This document shows, one piece after another, positions 10,168 to 20,942 of a stretch of DNA of 64,000 nt. The stretch's first letter is position 1; each line of letters opens with the position of its first letter. A program made the position numbers and the translations under genes. The stretch spans positions 116,222,429-116,286,428 of the forward strand of contig OZ038382.1 of assembly GCA_964036045.1 (NCBI GenBank), written 5' to 3'. The notes under the pieces were generated by a model, which was given only the letters and a program-made list of their open reading frames with translations, did not search any database and had not been told where the DNA came from. Source of the stretch: Eutreptiella sp. 'Long Island Sound 2002' (taxonomy: Eukaryota > Euglenozoa > Euglenophyceae > Eutreptiales > Eutreptiaceae).

Positions 10168-12281
10168 GTTTGAGGTTTGAGGTTTGATTTTGCGGGTACT
10201 AGACGCCTTTCTGGCCCCGGGGGGCCACCTGGTCGGGCCAGGCGATATCCTCCCCACCGGGTCCTAGTGGGGGGCCCTCCAAGACGCACCTCCTGCCTGG
10301 TGGCGGAGTCCCCCGGGTTCACAGAGCTCGGAGCCCCGTCCTTCCCCGGCGTCCTCGTTTCGCCACTCCCATCAATTCGCAGCCGTGGCTGCGGGCGCTT
10401 ACCCACTGCGTCGCCCCCCTAATGCGTGGTCGCCCGGGGCGCCGGCGCCGCCGGGCCCGTGCTACTGGCTTGTCGCCAGTGGGACCCCCTTGGGCTGGCG
10501 CGGAGGCTGCCTAGCCTAGGGGCTGGGGCGTGGCGCTGTGCGCCACTACTGCCTTGGCGGGTGCAGTGTCCCGTCTGTGTGTGCGCGGCGCTCGCAGCCG
10601 GTTCGGGGGGGTTCGGGCCGGTGCCTGGTGTTGTGTCTCCCCTTCTTCCCCCTTCCCGCCCCGCGTGTTCCGCGCTGCGTGTGGCGGGCCGTCCTGTCCG
10701 GGTGTCCCTTACCCTCGCTCGCTGGTACGCCATTCCATGCGGTCTGTGCGTTCCGCGCGCTCGGTCCGGTTGCCCTTCCGGTAGTCCCCGCGTGTCCTTT
10801 TCGTGTGTGTGCGCCCGCTGGGTGGTGTGGCGCGCGCATCTCGCGTGGTCCCGGCACTGGGCGCGGGTAGGGCCGTTCCACGTGGTCCGTGCCCCTCCGC
10901 GTGTCCTGCCCCGGTCCCGTGCTCCGTCTGGCGTGCTTGGCGGGGGGGCGGCCCGGTCCCGGTTCCCCCCTACTTGGCTTGGGGTTGTTGGGGCGGCGGC
11001 AGGGCGCCCCCGGGGGGGTGCCTTCGACCGTTGCGTGGGGCGTTTGGGGCCTTGCGCTCCTCCTCCCCCGACTGCCCGTCCACTGGGTGGGCTGCCGGGG
11101 TCCGCGTTGTGGGCGCGGGCGTGCGGTGGTGGGGGCCCCGCTCTGTTCCTGTGGGGGGGGAGAGAGGTGTCGACTGGGTGTCCAGGCGCCGGTCTGCCGG
11201 ATTCCCATGACGAGCCCGATGCGCACGGTTGGGGTGACCGTGGCTGGACCGGTGCACCAATGTTCCGGTTCATGGCCCTGCAGAGCACCCTACTGCAGGC
11301 TTACACTTAGCACAGGGGGAGGGGGTTGCGGGCGCGTTTGTTCTGTGACCCGGGTGCCAGTGTATCTCAGAAGGCAGCCGCCCTGGAGGTAGCGCACCCG
11401 GCGCGCGCCGCGAAGGAGCTGGTTCCAACCCCGTGATCGGTGGTCTCCCACCGATCCCTTCGAATACCGGACGAGGCCTCCCGTCGACCTGTTCGAGTAC
11501 AGGTGACGGTGCGCACTGCTGCAGGGGTGGGTGGCTCCCATGTGTTTCGTTTTTCTAGGGTGGGGGGTAAAACGAACGAGACCTCCACCCAATCCACCGG
11601 TATCGGTGGTGGCGCGAGTTGCTGGAGGGGGGGGTGGTTCCCACGTCGCCAACTAGAGAGCTCTATGTGCAGGGATCCCAGGAGCACCAACGCCCGGGAT
11701 CGAACCCCCGCACTGGAGGATTGTAGACCTACGCTCTCACTACTGGGCCGCGGGAGTCTCTTACGCAACTTAGGGGTGCCGTCGGCCATGAATCCAGTCC
11801 CGAGGGTGGGGCCGTGCGTCGTGAAGCGTGTTGCGCGTGCCGGGAGGCCCCAGTCTACGTGCATGGGGCCAGGACAGGGGGGGAGGGGGCTGGGTGGGGT
11901 TCGGCACCGTCCGACCGCCGACTGACGTGCACAGGGCCAAGAGGCGGACAGTAGCACCGCCGGATCACCGACTGACTGTAGGGCGGGGGGTCGCTCTGCC
12001 TCTTTCCGTCCCTCTGCCTTCCCTGGGCAGGCAACAAAGCGGGCGTCACTGGTGTTGTGCTGTTTATGGGGGGCGTGGCCCCCCATACTACTCCGGTTCG
12101 TGTTCACCCGGCTTCTCTGGGTACAATCTGTGCGGCGTCCCGGTGCGCAGGCGTGGGCCCGCTTGTTCTTCGCGGCCCCCATGTGAGCCGGCGGCTGGAG
12201 CGGGGGGGCGGGTCACACTCCGGCTCCCCTCTCGGGTGAGGGGGGCCCATCCCCCTTGCCTCGGGGGGTGGGGGCCGGGGC
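10168..12281 (-). mobile_element. Insert E: GC-rich, SINE-like retroposon with a tRNA-like core
   Basis: A 2.1-kb GC-rich block flanked by an exact 15-bp duplication. Excising it with one duplication removes 12129 bp less 10000, that is 2129 bp; the flanking gag frame is kept if the short loss of register is taken up at the junction, where the upstream and downstream gag segments are both frame 1. On the minus strand it ends in three CAAACCT-type repeats (10168-10190), the kind of simple tail left by target-primed reverse transcription. Box A/B-like sequence lies at 11680-11760. Large frames on both strands are Arg/Pro/Gly-rich, overlap each other and show no domain, so I treat the block as non-coding. 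It could instead be a truncated unknown LINE. Confidence 0.65.
11680..11760 (-). promoter_or_regulatory. tRNA-like box A/B region in insert E
   Basis: The minus strand carries GGCCCAGTAGTGAGAGC, which fits a tRNA D arm/box A, and GGTTCGATCCC, a consensus box B (11707-11696). The anticodon stem does not close well and the acceptor ends do not pair, so it looks like a tRNA-derived promoter rather than a gene. Confidence 0.6.
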
Positions 12282-12296
12282 CCCCTCGGTGTCTGA
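12282..12296. repeat. Right 15-bp target duplication of insert E
   Basis: Exact copy of 10153-10167, followed at once by C gag coding sequence. Confidence 0.9.
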
Positions 12297-13565
12297 GCCT
12301 GTGGCCGGTTTACCTTTCCATGAATTGCCGCCTTAATTCCTGGATTCACAATTTTTGCGCGTTCATCCGGTCTTTGAAGCTATGGCCACCGGTAATGTGG
12401 AATTCCTTCGATGCGACATCATTCGGGACGTGCCGGTTGAGAAGACTTTCTTGGACCGCTGGTCGTTTGCATCTTTTGTAATTAATGCTAGCTTAGGGCA
12501 AGACGCTGTCCGTGATTATGTTAAAAGGAATCCAGAGGCCGACCCCCTGATTAATGAGGTTGACATAAAGCAAGGCCCCAAACCCAAGGACATGCTCTGG
12601 TCTTCCATTTCTCGTGATTCGGATTTGTTGGATAATGACACAAAAAAAGACATTACGGATAAGTTGAAACGTCCTACTTGGAAATTGGACGATCCTGGAC
12701 ACCCACCCAGTTGGCCTTCTTTCAAGCAGGAATGGGTCCTATTCGCGGCTTAGTGGAAGCCGCGCGTCGCGGAGGTAATCATGACCCATACACTTCTTGC
12801 CTCCTTGCCAGAGGCAAAAAAAAGGAATTGTATGGGGCCCTGCATAAGCATTTGGGATGGGATTATGATCATATCTGGGATGATCTGGTGCTTAGAGGCT
12901 CTGATCAGGAGGATCGTGGAGATTTGGGTGCCGTATGGCTATCCAAACAACCACCAAAGGAGAAAACTGTGGATGGGCACACACACAATGGGTCATTGTC
13001 TGGTGTGTGCATGGCCAGCGTGCATCCCCTGTTACCTCTGAGAGAGCACGTGATGTTTTTGTCCAAGCGCTGCTGAATCATGGGTTGTACGAACAGGAAA
13101 TGAATGAGGTCTACCGTATCCTGCGGCAGACCGGCAAAGAATGGGATTGGTTAATGATTCATCCTGTTGTTCTCTGAGAAATGATTTTGTGTGAACAGAC
13201 CTTTAAGGAGAAGCTCAGGGCACAGACTTTGGCGAAAGGTGGTTCTGTGCCGTCGCAAGTGGCACGTGGGGTGGGGTGCACCGACTGTGGATCCCAGGAC
13301 CATGTTGCTGTCAATTGTAGGGCTGCAGGAGCACATCCTGGCAAAGGTAAAGGTGGCCCGACTATTCCCAAGGGGAGAGGTAAAGGATCTTCAGGGTCAG
13401 CGCTACCCCCAGGGTGCGATGCCTGGTCGGAGCTTAAAAGGAAAGTTTTTGATTCCCTGGTAGCTACTTTGGCTGAGCGTGTTATTGCAGGTCACTGTGG
13501 GTGGTGCAGATTTCCAGACCACAGGGCCCCACAGTGTCCATCTCAGAAGTCACCGTCTAAGCCAG
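12297..13565 (+). pseudogene. C gag CA and nucleocapsid region with two CCHC knuckles
   Basis: The coding sequence continues from before E (frame 1, one TAA near 12334), shifts to frame 3 near 12750 and to frame 2 near 13050. The capsid-like part (about 12380-13170) is helical and Trp-rich. The nucleocapsid part has two CX2CX4HX4C knuckles, CTDCGSQDHVAVNC (about 13277-13318) and CGWCRFPDHRAPQC (about 13496-13537), separated by a Lys/Gly-rich stretch; these bind nucleic acid during packaging. The segment ends at PG-stop, exactly where element D inserted. Two frameshifts and at least two stops make it inactive. Confidence 0.8.
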
Positions 13566-13570
13566 GTTAG
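13566..13570. repeat. Left target duplication of element D (GTTAG)
   Basis: GTTAG precedes the 5-prime LTR and recurs at 27104-27108. Confidence 0.93.
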
Positions 13571-14118
13571 TGTCATAATTGATAGGCACAATTCTTGAGA
13601 GCATTCAACCGGATTTCAACTACATGGTCGAATCCGGTTTTCATGTGTTGGGCTTTTCTTCACATGCTTTGTGTATGTTTCACACATGTTGTACGTACAA
13701 GTTCACTATCATTTTGATATTATTTATTATTATATTTTGGGTTTGACACTTATGATTTGAGACAACTTGTGTTTACATAAGCTTTGATTTCCATGTTCAT
13801 ATATTTTCATGTTCTTCCCTCAGGACTTCCAATGTTATCTAATGCTTTGCAATGAGGTGGGAATCACAAGGAGTATAAGAGCCCAAGAGACCGAACACCC
13901 ATCACCAAGTACACCACAGGTTCAGCCAAACACCGACCCTTGTTGTGTTGACTTGTTGTGTGTTCTTAGGGTGTTGCGAAGGTTGTTGGGATTTTGATTG
14001 TTACTTTGGTGGTAAGAAAATCAATTGGAAATTTTGGGGAATTATCCATTTTTCACTAAAGCCCAACAACATTTAGAGTGATGGAGTCTCTAAGCACTAG
14101 TAGGAGTACTCTATTATA
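13571..14118 (+). repeat. 5-prime LTR of D
   Basis: 548 bp, TGTCATAATTG to CTATTATA, matched by 26556-27103. A 9-bp hairpin (ACCGGATT/AATCCGGT arms) lies near its left end at about 13608-13646. The gag ATG (14081) is inside the LTR. Confidence 0.95.
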
Positions 14119-16588
14119 TGGTAGCAGTTCAGGTGTTAAGCCGTTCGTTCCTGCCAAAATTGGCCACAAAACGGACAAAAGTCCATTGGTTGACACAAGA
14201 GACATTGAGTTTGTGCAATGTTTAGAAAGCATGACTCCACAACTTTCGTTGGTTAGTGGTGATGACGAGTTGGGTAAATTAACACCACGACGAGTCAGTT
14301 ACGGTGAACCACAAACAAGACAACAACATGACGGCGCCAACGATGCACACATGCCCCCTCGCTCGAAGCGACTACATGGCAAGCGGCGCCACATCCACGC
14401 GATTTCGGGTCCACAGAGCTCACAGCCGCGTGATGCGATGGTGAGGAAGGAGTTAGCTATCAAGGTGGCAAAAATAGTGCTCAAAGCTCAAGAACGACAA
14501 GGAAAAAAAGTACGGGAACAAAAGTACGACGACTCGAGTTCAAGTGTCCCAAGTTCACATGAGCCAGGTTTGAATGCAAAGGCTTTTGAAGTGTTACGTG
14601 AAGAATTTGAAGCTTACAAAACTCACATGAACGATGGAATGGACAAGATGAAGAAACAATTCGCGGAGTTCAAACAATCGGCGCTAGTTATGTCTTCGAC
14701 CTTGCAAAGTGACAACAGCGCCTCCGTTGCTAGCCTACGAGAAATTCTGGAAAGACATCAAACAACCATGGGTACACATGAAGCTTCTCCTGGAAATGTT
14801 CGCAGCGAGATGGAGGCCTTCAAAAGGGATCACAATGCCGCGTGGGAAACAGCGTTGACGACCATTCGTAGCGAGGTTGAGAGGCACAGGGGATATGCGA
14901 ACACCCTGGTTGTACAATTGGAGAAACAAATACAAGTCTTGCAGGCTGACAAGACACAACTGCCAACGATGGCACATGTCAATGAATGCCTGCAAAAACT
15001 GCAGACAGGGGCTGAGGAATTGGCAATGCTGCGCCGTTATGTTGACACGGAAGTGAATACTGTGAGTAGGAAGGTGGAAGCCACAGCCGCACAGGAAGAG
15101 AAGGATCACAGGGATGTGGAAGCAAAAAACAGTCTCCTCACAAGACAAGCCCAGGGCAGGGATGCTGATGCCGAGGACATCAAGAATGAGATGAGCCAGG
15201 CACGTCAAGACCTCCGTGAACTCCAAGTACAACCCCACCAGGTGCAATCGAAGACGGCGCTTGATCAACAGGGCATCAGTCACAAGTTGGCGACCAACGA
15301 ATCGTTCGTGCAGCGTCATGGCAGGGAGACCAAGGCATCCCTGGGGAAAATTTTCAAACGGCAGGATGAGATGGACGCCTGGATGACCCAGCAGGACAAT
15401 GAAACCAGACAAGTCCGAGCCAAGGTGCAGGAGCGCCATGACGTTCTGGAGAGATGGCTAGAGGAGCATGATAATCGCCTCAACCGGATTGGGGTAAGTG
15501 GGGCAGGATTACAGGCCCCAGATTCTGCTGGACGACGCCCTGAAATAGTGGAGGTGATCAGTGAAGCGAGGAAATATGCCGACAAAGCGCGAGGATACGC
15601 CAGTGATGCTGAGGGCCATGCAACCACCAGCAGCACGTGTCAGCAATCGGCACAGGCAGCACTGCACGACGTGAATCGGGTTGCCACAGCGGTCTCAGCA
15701 ACAAATGAGGCCTTGGAAACGGACATGGAGACGGCGAAGGCAGGGCTACAAGGTATAGAAAAGGAGGCACACGGCCAGGCACTTCTCAGATTGCAAGCTG
15801 CTGAAGGCATGGTGCAACGTGCTGAGCAGGCTTTGGTCAGCAGTAAGGCCACCAGACCTGCCGCTGATGCCAGCGACTTCGCTCAGGAGACATCAAAGAG
15901 GCCTACCACGATTGAGGATACCGTGAAGCGGGCTGAACAGCTCAATGCCGGATTGTTGGACATGCAGAAAAAGTCGGACGAGGACCGGGACCAGCACAAG
16001 GACACGTGCAGGACACGGTACGAGACCAATGCGGCCGACGTCAGTAGTCTGCAGCAGCTCTATCGTGAGTTGCTGGACCGAACAACGAAGGCGGATGGAG
16101 AAAGAGAAAAGCACACGGGTTTGAGTACAGAGCGACTTGAGACTAATGCAGTCAGCGTCCAGGAAGTGCAGCGTCGATTAAACACTGAAGTTGATCAGCA
16201 GGTTGCGTTGGACGACAAAGTCCGCGAAATCGGACGCTGGTATGGCCAATGGAGGGAACACATCGAGGCAAGGGTGGACAAATTGCAGAAGAAGCGCAGG
16301 GATGGAAGTCCGAGCCCCACAGACCCTGATGCTACCTTGAAGGGGCATGTAGACACTGAAGTACGCAAGATCTACTCTCGTTTCGATGAGTTCGATGAAC
16401 AACGACAGCAACAGAACATCAAAATTGCAGATTGCCAGACAAACGTCGCGTATTTGCGTTCTGTTGCAGAAATGCACGTACAAGACCTTGACGACGCCAA
16501 GCAAAGGGTCGAGGAGGTTGCTGAACTGAGACAATCAGCAACAGCATCCACATCACCGCCACCGCCACCGAGCGCACCGACAGTATGA
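14081..16588 (+). CDS. D gag N-terminal coiled-coil polypeptide
   Basis: Open for 836 codons from the upstream GTG at 14078 or 835 from ATG 14081, which lies in the 5-prime LTR; translation would pass through the primer site. Residues about 100-130 are basic (possible nuclear or nucleic-acid-binding patch). From about 180 to 820 the protein is almost wholly charged and helical with heptad spacing, in the style of a long coiled coil with Gln-rich hinges. The end is Pro/Ser-rich. A TGA at 16586 closes this section, but the same frame goes on through a linker into capsid, so the ancestral gag was probably one protein of roughly 1400 residues. No catalytic motif is seen. It is much longer than usual gag leaders. 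Confidence 0.75.
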   Translation: MESLSTSRSTLLYGSSSGVKPFVPAKIGHKTDKSPLVDTRDIEFVQCLESMTPQLSLVSGDDELGKLTPRRVSYGEPQTRQQHDGANDAHMPPRSKRLHGKRRHIHAISGPQSSQPRDAMVRKELAIKVAKIVLKAQERQGKKVREQKYDDSSSSVPSSHEPGLNAKAFEVLREEFEAYKTHMNDGMDKMKKQFAEFKQSALVMSSTLQSDNSASVASLREILERHQTTMGTHEASPGNVRSEMEAFKRDHNAAWETALTTIRSEVERHRGYANTLVVQLEKQIQVLQADKTQLPTMAHVNECLQKLQTGAEELAMLRRYVDTEVNTVSRKVEATAAQEEKDHRDVEAKNSLLTRQAQGRDADAEDIKNEMSQARQDLRELQVQPHQVQSKTALDQQGISHKLATNESFVQRHGRETKASLGKIFKRQDEMDAWMTQQDNETRQVRAKVQERHDVLERWLEEHDNRLNRIGVSGAGLQAPDSAGRRPEIVEVISEARKYADKARGYASDAEGHATTSSTCQQSAQAALHDVNRVATAVSATNEALETDMETAKAGLQGIEKEAHGQALLRLQAAEGMVQRAEQALVSSKATRPAADASDFAQETSKRPTTIEDTVKRAEQLNAGLLDMQKKSDEDRDQHKDTCRTRYETNAADVSSLQQLYRELLDRTTKADGEREKHTGLSTERLETNAVSVQEVQRRLNTEVDQQVALDDKVREIGRWYGQWREHIEARVDKLQKKRRDGSPSPTDPDATLKGHVDTEVRKIYSRFDEFDEQRQQQNIKIADCQTNVAYLRSVAEMHVQDLDDAKQRVEEVAELRQSATASTSPPPPPSAPTV
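14119..14133 (+). promoter_or_regulatory. Primer-binding site of D
   Basis: TGGTAGCAGTTCAGG follows the LTR directly; the first nine bases match the initiator-Met tRNA complement seen in C. It is also translated in frame as part of gag. Confidence 0.85.
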
Positions 16589-17080
16589 CCCCCAACTCAC
16601 TACGTCCCTGGCTCGACATCGGAGCCACAGAAATTGCCTGGGAGGCCGCTGGCAGCAGACGACGGACTGCCGCCCACACCCAGTGAAACATCCGCAGTCA
16701 TCCGTGGGACTCAAAGATTGCCGGACCCCCCCGCGTGGCTGCAGCCCATACCCAAACGTTGGTCGTCCGACCACTCGCCAATGTATGGGGGTGAGGTTCA
16801 TCTTCGAAGGGCACAGCTGGCCCAGTATGTCCGCGATGGGTGTTTTATTCCCAATCTGGCTCGGGTATCACAGGATGTTTGGAAGGCTGGACGAAGGATT
16901 CCAAAAATACTCCCTACTGGCATCCCAAGCGGCAAAGCATTCCAGGAGACTACACCCTGGGTGAAGCCTGCTATCACAGGACCAGTACAGCAGTAGCCAC
17001 GAGCCGGAGGTATTGCTGGAGTCTATGAAAGCAGGGGCCAGTCATGGGTTGACCCCACAGCGGAGTCCGAGATACAACAG
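16589..17080 (+). pseudogene. D gag linker between coiled coil and capsid
   Basis: Frame 2 continues after TGA 16586 with a Pro-rich linker (LPGRPLAADDG, PAWLQPIPKRW), meets TAG at 16994 and then goes on without a shift into the capsid segment. Nothing else is recognisable. Two stops in an otherwise conserved frame point to decay. Confidence 0.6.
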
Positions 17081-18366
17081 ATGGCAGCAGTTCCAAGATG
17101 GGATGGCGAGCCGGACACGTTGGACGAGTGGGAAGACCGGTATGATCGATGGCGAGTGGGATATGGCAGACAATTCGATGAGGAGGAACAAATGAATTTG
17201 TTGCTGACAGCCGTTGTTAATGAGAAAACCCGCGAAAGACATGCGAAGAATCGCCATCGTCAAGGTATGACCTTTGCGGAGTTATACCGCGACATCACGG
17301 GCCGCAAAATCCGGAATTTACATGAACCGAGAGCTCGATTCCGCAAGAGGAAGATTCCATCAGAAATTATTACCAGTGCGTCCTGGGCTGATTTCATGGC
17401 GGAATGGTCTGAAGAAGGTGCTGAGGTGACTGATGGCATGAACTATCGACAAGCAACTGAAGCGCTTGTGGTCCTGATGCGGGTACACATGGAGGAGTGC
17501 CCCGACGACACGACGATAACAAGGGCTTACCGTTTGATATGGAAACAGCAATCTGAGTATGGCAATGAATACAGCTACTTGGAGCTGTATCTATTGGTGA
17601 TGAAGATGCTGCTGCAGGACGAATATGCCAAAACCTCAGAGAGATTCATCATGGAGGCGCATGGGGCTGAAGTCCATATCTGGTCTATGCAGACTTATCA
17701 GGGAGATCATCACAGGGGACGAGAAGCACATCGCAGTGGGTCCCGATCTCCACATCGACCATGGGGTGCGAGATCGGGCGGAGATGGTCTGCAACAGGAC
17801 CGACGATCTGATTCCAGAAGGAATGAACGACCACATTGACGCGAACGCCCGTATGACAAAGACCCACACCGGTCCAGGTCCAACGAGAGGGATAAGGATC
17901 ATCAACGCTCTGGATTCAGAGACCCTCATAAATCGCACCAGTCTCACAGGACTGCCAGATCGGACGAGAAGCGCAAGGCATTGGACAAAGTTCCCTTTGA
18001 CCCCAACACCAAGTGCTTCAATTGTGGGCATACAGGACATAGGGCTGTGGAATGTCCCCTGTATAATCCGCGAAGAGATGGCCGTCGTGATAAGGATCGC
18101 CCACGGACGCCTGATCAGTCCCGACCACATAATGGTGCACAACGTCCCAGGACACCGGAGTGAACCCAAACGCCTCAGCAACGGAGGACACTTGAACGGC
18201 AGAAGACCCCAGAGCGCAAGACGACGCCGGACAGGCCCAGAACGCAGGTTGCCCAAAGCGAACCGCAGACACCAGTATTTATTGGGTCTGCGGGAAGCAA
18301 GACGCGCCCGGGGGCCGTGCCAGGCCACAGCCAGTCGGAAGGCAAGGACGGTCAGAATTCTGCATG
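17081..18366 (+). pseudogene. D gag capsid and nucleocapsid with CCHC knuckle
   Basis: Frame 2 encodes a helical gag domain (about 17081-17640, starting near PRWDGEPDTLDEWEDRY, the usual opening of a retrotransposon gag domain). An Arg/Ser/His-rich tail follows, then a perfect knuckle CFNCGHTGHRAVEC at about 18013-18054. TGA at 17837 and TGA at 18161 interrupt the frame. The final part (Thr/Pro/Arg-rich) ends near 18366. The protease starts in frame 3 over the same stretch, so gag and pro are in different frames. Confidence 0.85.
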
Positions 18367-19928
18367 TTGATGCTAATAAGATCCTCCGACATCAGCAAGT
18401 CTTTGCCGCTGATCTGTGCAGTATAGATATGCGCGATATTCAAGACGGGGTTTTGAAATCACCGCGCAAGCTTAGAGCCAAATCGGCCAAGGACTCTCGA
18501 GAGCTCACCACACAGACCAAATTGCAGTTTGCAGATGCGCTGCCATTGCCAGACGTTTGGATTACCGCCCTTGCTGACACGGGCTGTGAAGTTATGGGTG
18601 TTATAGGCATGGAGTTGCTGAAGCAACATGTGACAGCACTCCAACCAGTGCCTATACCAGTTGTGTTGTTGACTGCTGGCAAAACAGCATTGCCTTGCGG
18701 CAGTCAAGGAGTGTTGGTTAACCTGAGTTTACCCGTTTTTACTCCTGAGGGCACTAAAATTTTCAAGTGCCAGCAAGTTTTTTTACACGCTGCTGCTGTT
18801 GGGCCACGGCTGATTTTGGGGTATCCATTTTTGTTGTCATACGGGTTGGCGTTTGTACCAGGACAGGAGGCATTGGTACAGGTCAAGGGCTGCTTTCGTG
18901 GGTTGCCCACCCCTCGTTACCAACATGATAAACCCCAGTCTGTACATACACCCACTGCCATGGTGCAGGTGGCCAAACCGAAGACTGCGGATCAGCAGTG
19001 TGCGGAAGCGAATCCAGTCAACGACATAACTGGTGAAGCTGCAGGTATGCCACATCCAATCCTCAACGGAAAGCCAAAGAGAGTCTCATTTGATCTCCAC
19101 TTGGAGTATCAACATGCGGTCCATTGCGAGGGCCCTTGTCAGAAAATGACCTTTGTGTATACGACGTCTCTCAGGGGGACACCACAGTCTGCATGCCCTC
19201 ACTGTGGGCCTTCTGCAGTTATGAATACTCCCCAGGGGACAGGTTTTCGGCGTAGGGAGGGAGTAGTCAAGCCCAATATTCTTTGCATTGTCCAGCAATT
19301 GGATTTGGAGAATGATTCGATTGATACACCCCCCCCTGAGCCAGCCACTCCCATGGGGTTGCCAGGCACCAGGAGCTTTAGTGAGCCTGAGATCAGACCA
19401 GATTTTGTAGCAGGATTGCATGTATATCCGTCCCCCCTTGTGCATGAAGCCACAGTACCTTCTTATCCTGAACCCCCCTCCCCACCTTCCTTCACAGCGC
19501 TTGTGGAGACTCATACGCGCAAAAATCCATTGAAGGTGAAATTATTAAGCGCTGTCGCCATCGTCCCAACACGGGGATCGCAAGGGGCAGCCGGATATGA
19601 TTTATATGCCCCCAGAGCAATTACCATACCAGTGCAACAACAGGTGTGCATCCCTCTGGATCTGGCGTTTCAGTTGCCTGTGGGAACCTATGGCAAGATA
19701 CAAGATCGATCAGGGAATGCAGTGAAACACCGACTGAGGGTTGGGGCGGGTGTCATTGACTGCGATTTCCGGGGTAACGTAGGCGTGGTGCTCAAGAATG
19801 AGGGTCTGACGGAGTTTCAGGTGCATCCTGGCGACAAAAGAGCACAGATGACATTAGAACTGAATCTGTTGCCAGAAATTGAAGTGGTACAGGAACTGTC
19901 CCACACGCAGCGGGGGTCTGATGGATGA
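18340..19928 (+). CDS. D protease and dUTPase polyprotein segment
   Basis: Frame 3 is open from well upstream, but recognisable sequence starts near 18400. The retropepsin active site is ADTGCEV (18573-18593), with the second conserved block LILGYPFL near 18812. A Pro-rich linker follows (about 18900-19500). The last 140 residues are a trimeric dUTPase: motif 1 AGYDLYAP (about 19587), motif 2 DRSGNAVKH (about 19704), motif 3 GVIDCDFRG (about 19750), motif 4 GDKRAQM (about 19830). Motif 5 starts RGSDG and is cut by TGA 19926, with GST following in frame. dUTPase hydrolyses dUTP to dUMP and would limit uracil in new cDNA. Catalytic Asp and Gly residues are kept in both enzymes. Confidence 0.9.
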
Positions 19929-20942
19929 GGATCCACCGATCAGCCAGGGCCAATTACCAACGTCTGCAAGGAGGGGTTGAGTGTACCGCCCCCCCCTGCC
20001 CCATCCCTTCCTAAATTGCTTTCTCCCCTCCCTAATGCCGCTGCAGACGACGTTCCCCTGATCCATCTCCATTGTCCACCTGGACCCTCATGGCATACAC
20101 AGTTTATGTCTCCTTCATTTTTATATGTGCTATATATGATCAGTACTGCCCGCAGGGCAACAACAGCAACAGCAGTACGAACAGAGACAGTGAGTAACAG
20201 TTGTAAGGAGTATACGGGCCCTGTGACGCGAGCTCGGCAGGCCCAGAAACAGTCAGTAGTAGTATCTCCGGAGTCAGAGACGTCACCAGAGACGCGACTC
20301 CAGCCCACCGCGGTTGATGTGGGTGTGGCTTTGTTGGTGTTTTGTATGCCAGCAATTGTGTCTGCGTTTATCTCAGGGATTAGAGTCATCAGAGACCAAA
20401 CCCCGCTGGTAGGGGATCGCCCCCCCATTCCAGATCAGAAATCCCCCTCAATCATTCCCAGGGATGTTGAGAGGAGGTCGGTTGCTCTGGGTTTGCCTGT
20501 TGAGATAGCCGCCCTGTTGGACAGAGCGCTTGTGGACGCCGTCCCAGGAGGGCCAGAGACCTTGGGTCCTGGCGTAGCTGAAGTTAAGACTGTAGAGGTT
20601 CATGATGACCAGTATGGTATCACTTCGGTGGCAGAGTCGGAAGGGCTCTCCGCTCACTCTGAAGTGCGCCGCATGTGGGGTTCGGCCCGCATGTCGCCTG
20701 ACAATGTTGCATGTCACGTGGTACAGGTGGAACGGGACTGCTGTGATTGGAGGCAGTTGGATCTATGGGAGGACTCGGGTGAGACCGCACAGGGTGGAGC
20801 TGACCCTGATCTGAGTTCAGTCAGAAGGAGTAGGAGAAGTAATATACCAACTGAGACAGCAGCATTGAGGCCAGTGTGGCGTAGTGCAGCTCAGCATCAG
20901 AAAACACAGGCACGGGAGAAAAATTTCGCAGTAAGAGAGTGA
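19929..20942 (+). pseudogene. D pol linker after the dUTPase
   Basis: The protease-dUTPase frame continues past TGA 19926 with GST and a Pro/Leu-rich stretch. One or two hydrophobic segments follow (about 20090-20140 and 20310-20370), then acidic sequence. It ends at TGA 20940. No domain is recognised. The hydrophobic patches could be membrane segments by composition only. The RT frame begins one base back, and a slippery heptamer lies just upstream of the stop. Confidence 0.5.
20921..20927 (+). promoter_or_regulatory. Candidate -1 frameshift heptamer (A AAT TTC) before D pol
   Basis: In the dUTPase-linker frame the codons read aaA AAT TTC, which fits the X XXY YYZ rule, 12 bases before the TGA at 20940. 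A -1 slip leads straight into the open RT frame (20939-22579). I did not establish a downstream pseudoknot. Confidence 0.5.

Noticed and set aside
11680-11760. A true tRNA gene inside E
   Set aside because: Box B is perfect but anticodon and acceptor stems fail; more likely a tRNA-derived promoter.
10419-12481. Arg/Pro/Gly-rich frames of up to 294 codons on both strands
   Set aside because: High GC content suppresses stops; the frames overlap antisense, show no domain and lie inside insert E.
14735-15439. 234-codon minus-strand frame opposite D gag
   Set aside because: Shadow of the coiled-coil gag frame; no domain.
17636-18328. 230-codon minus-strand frame
   Set aside because: Antisense to the D nucleocapsid, which has an exact CCHC knuckle on the plus strand.
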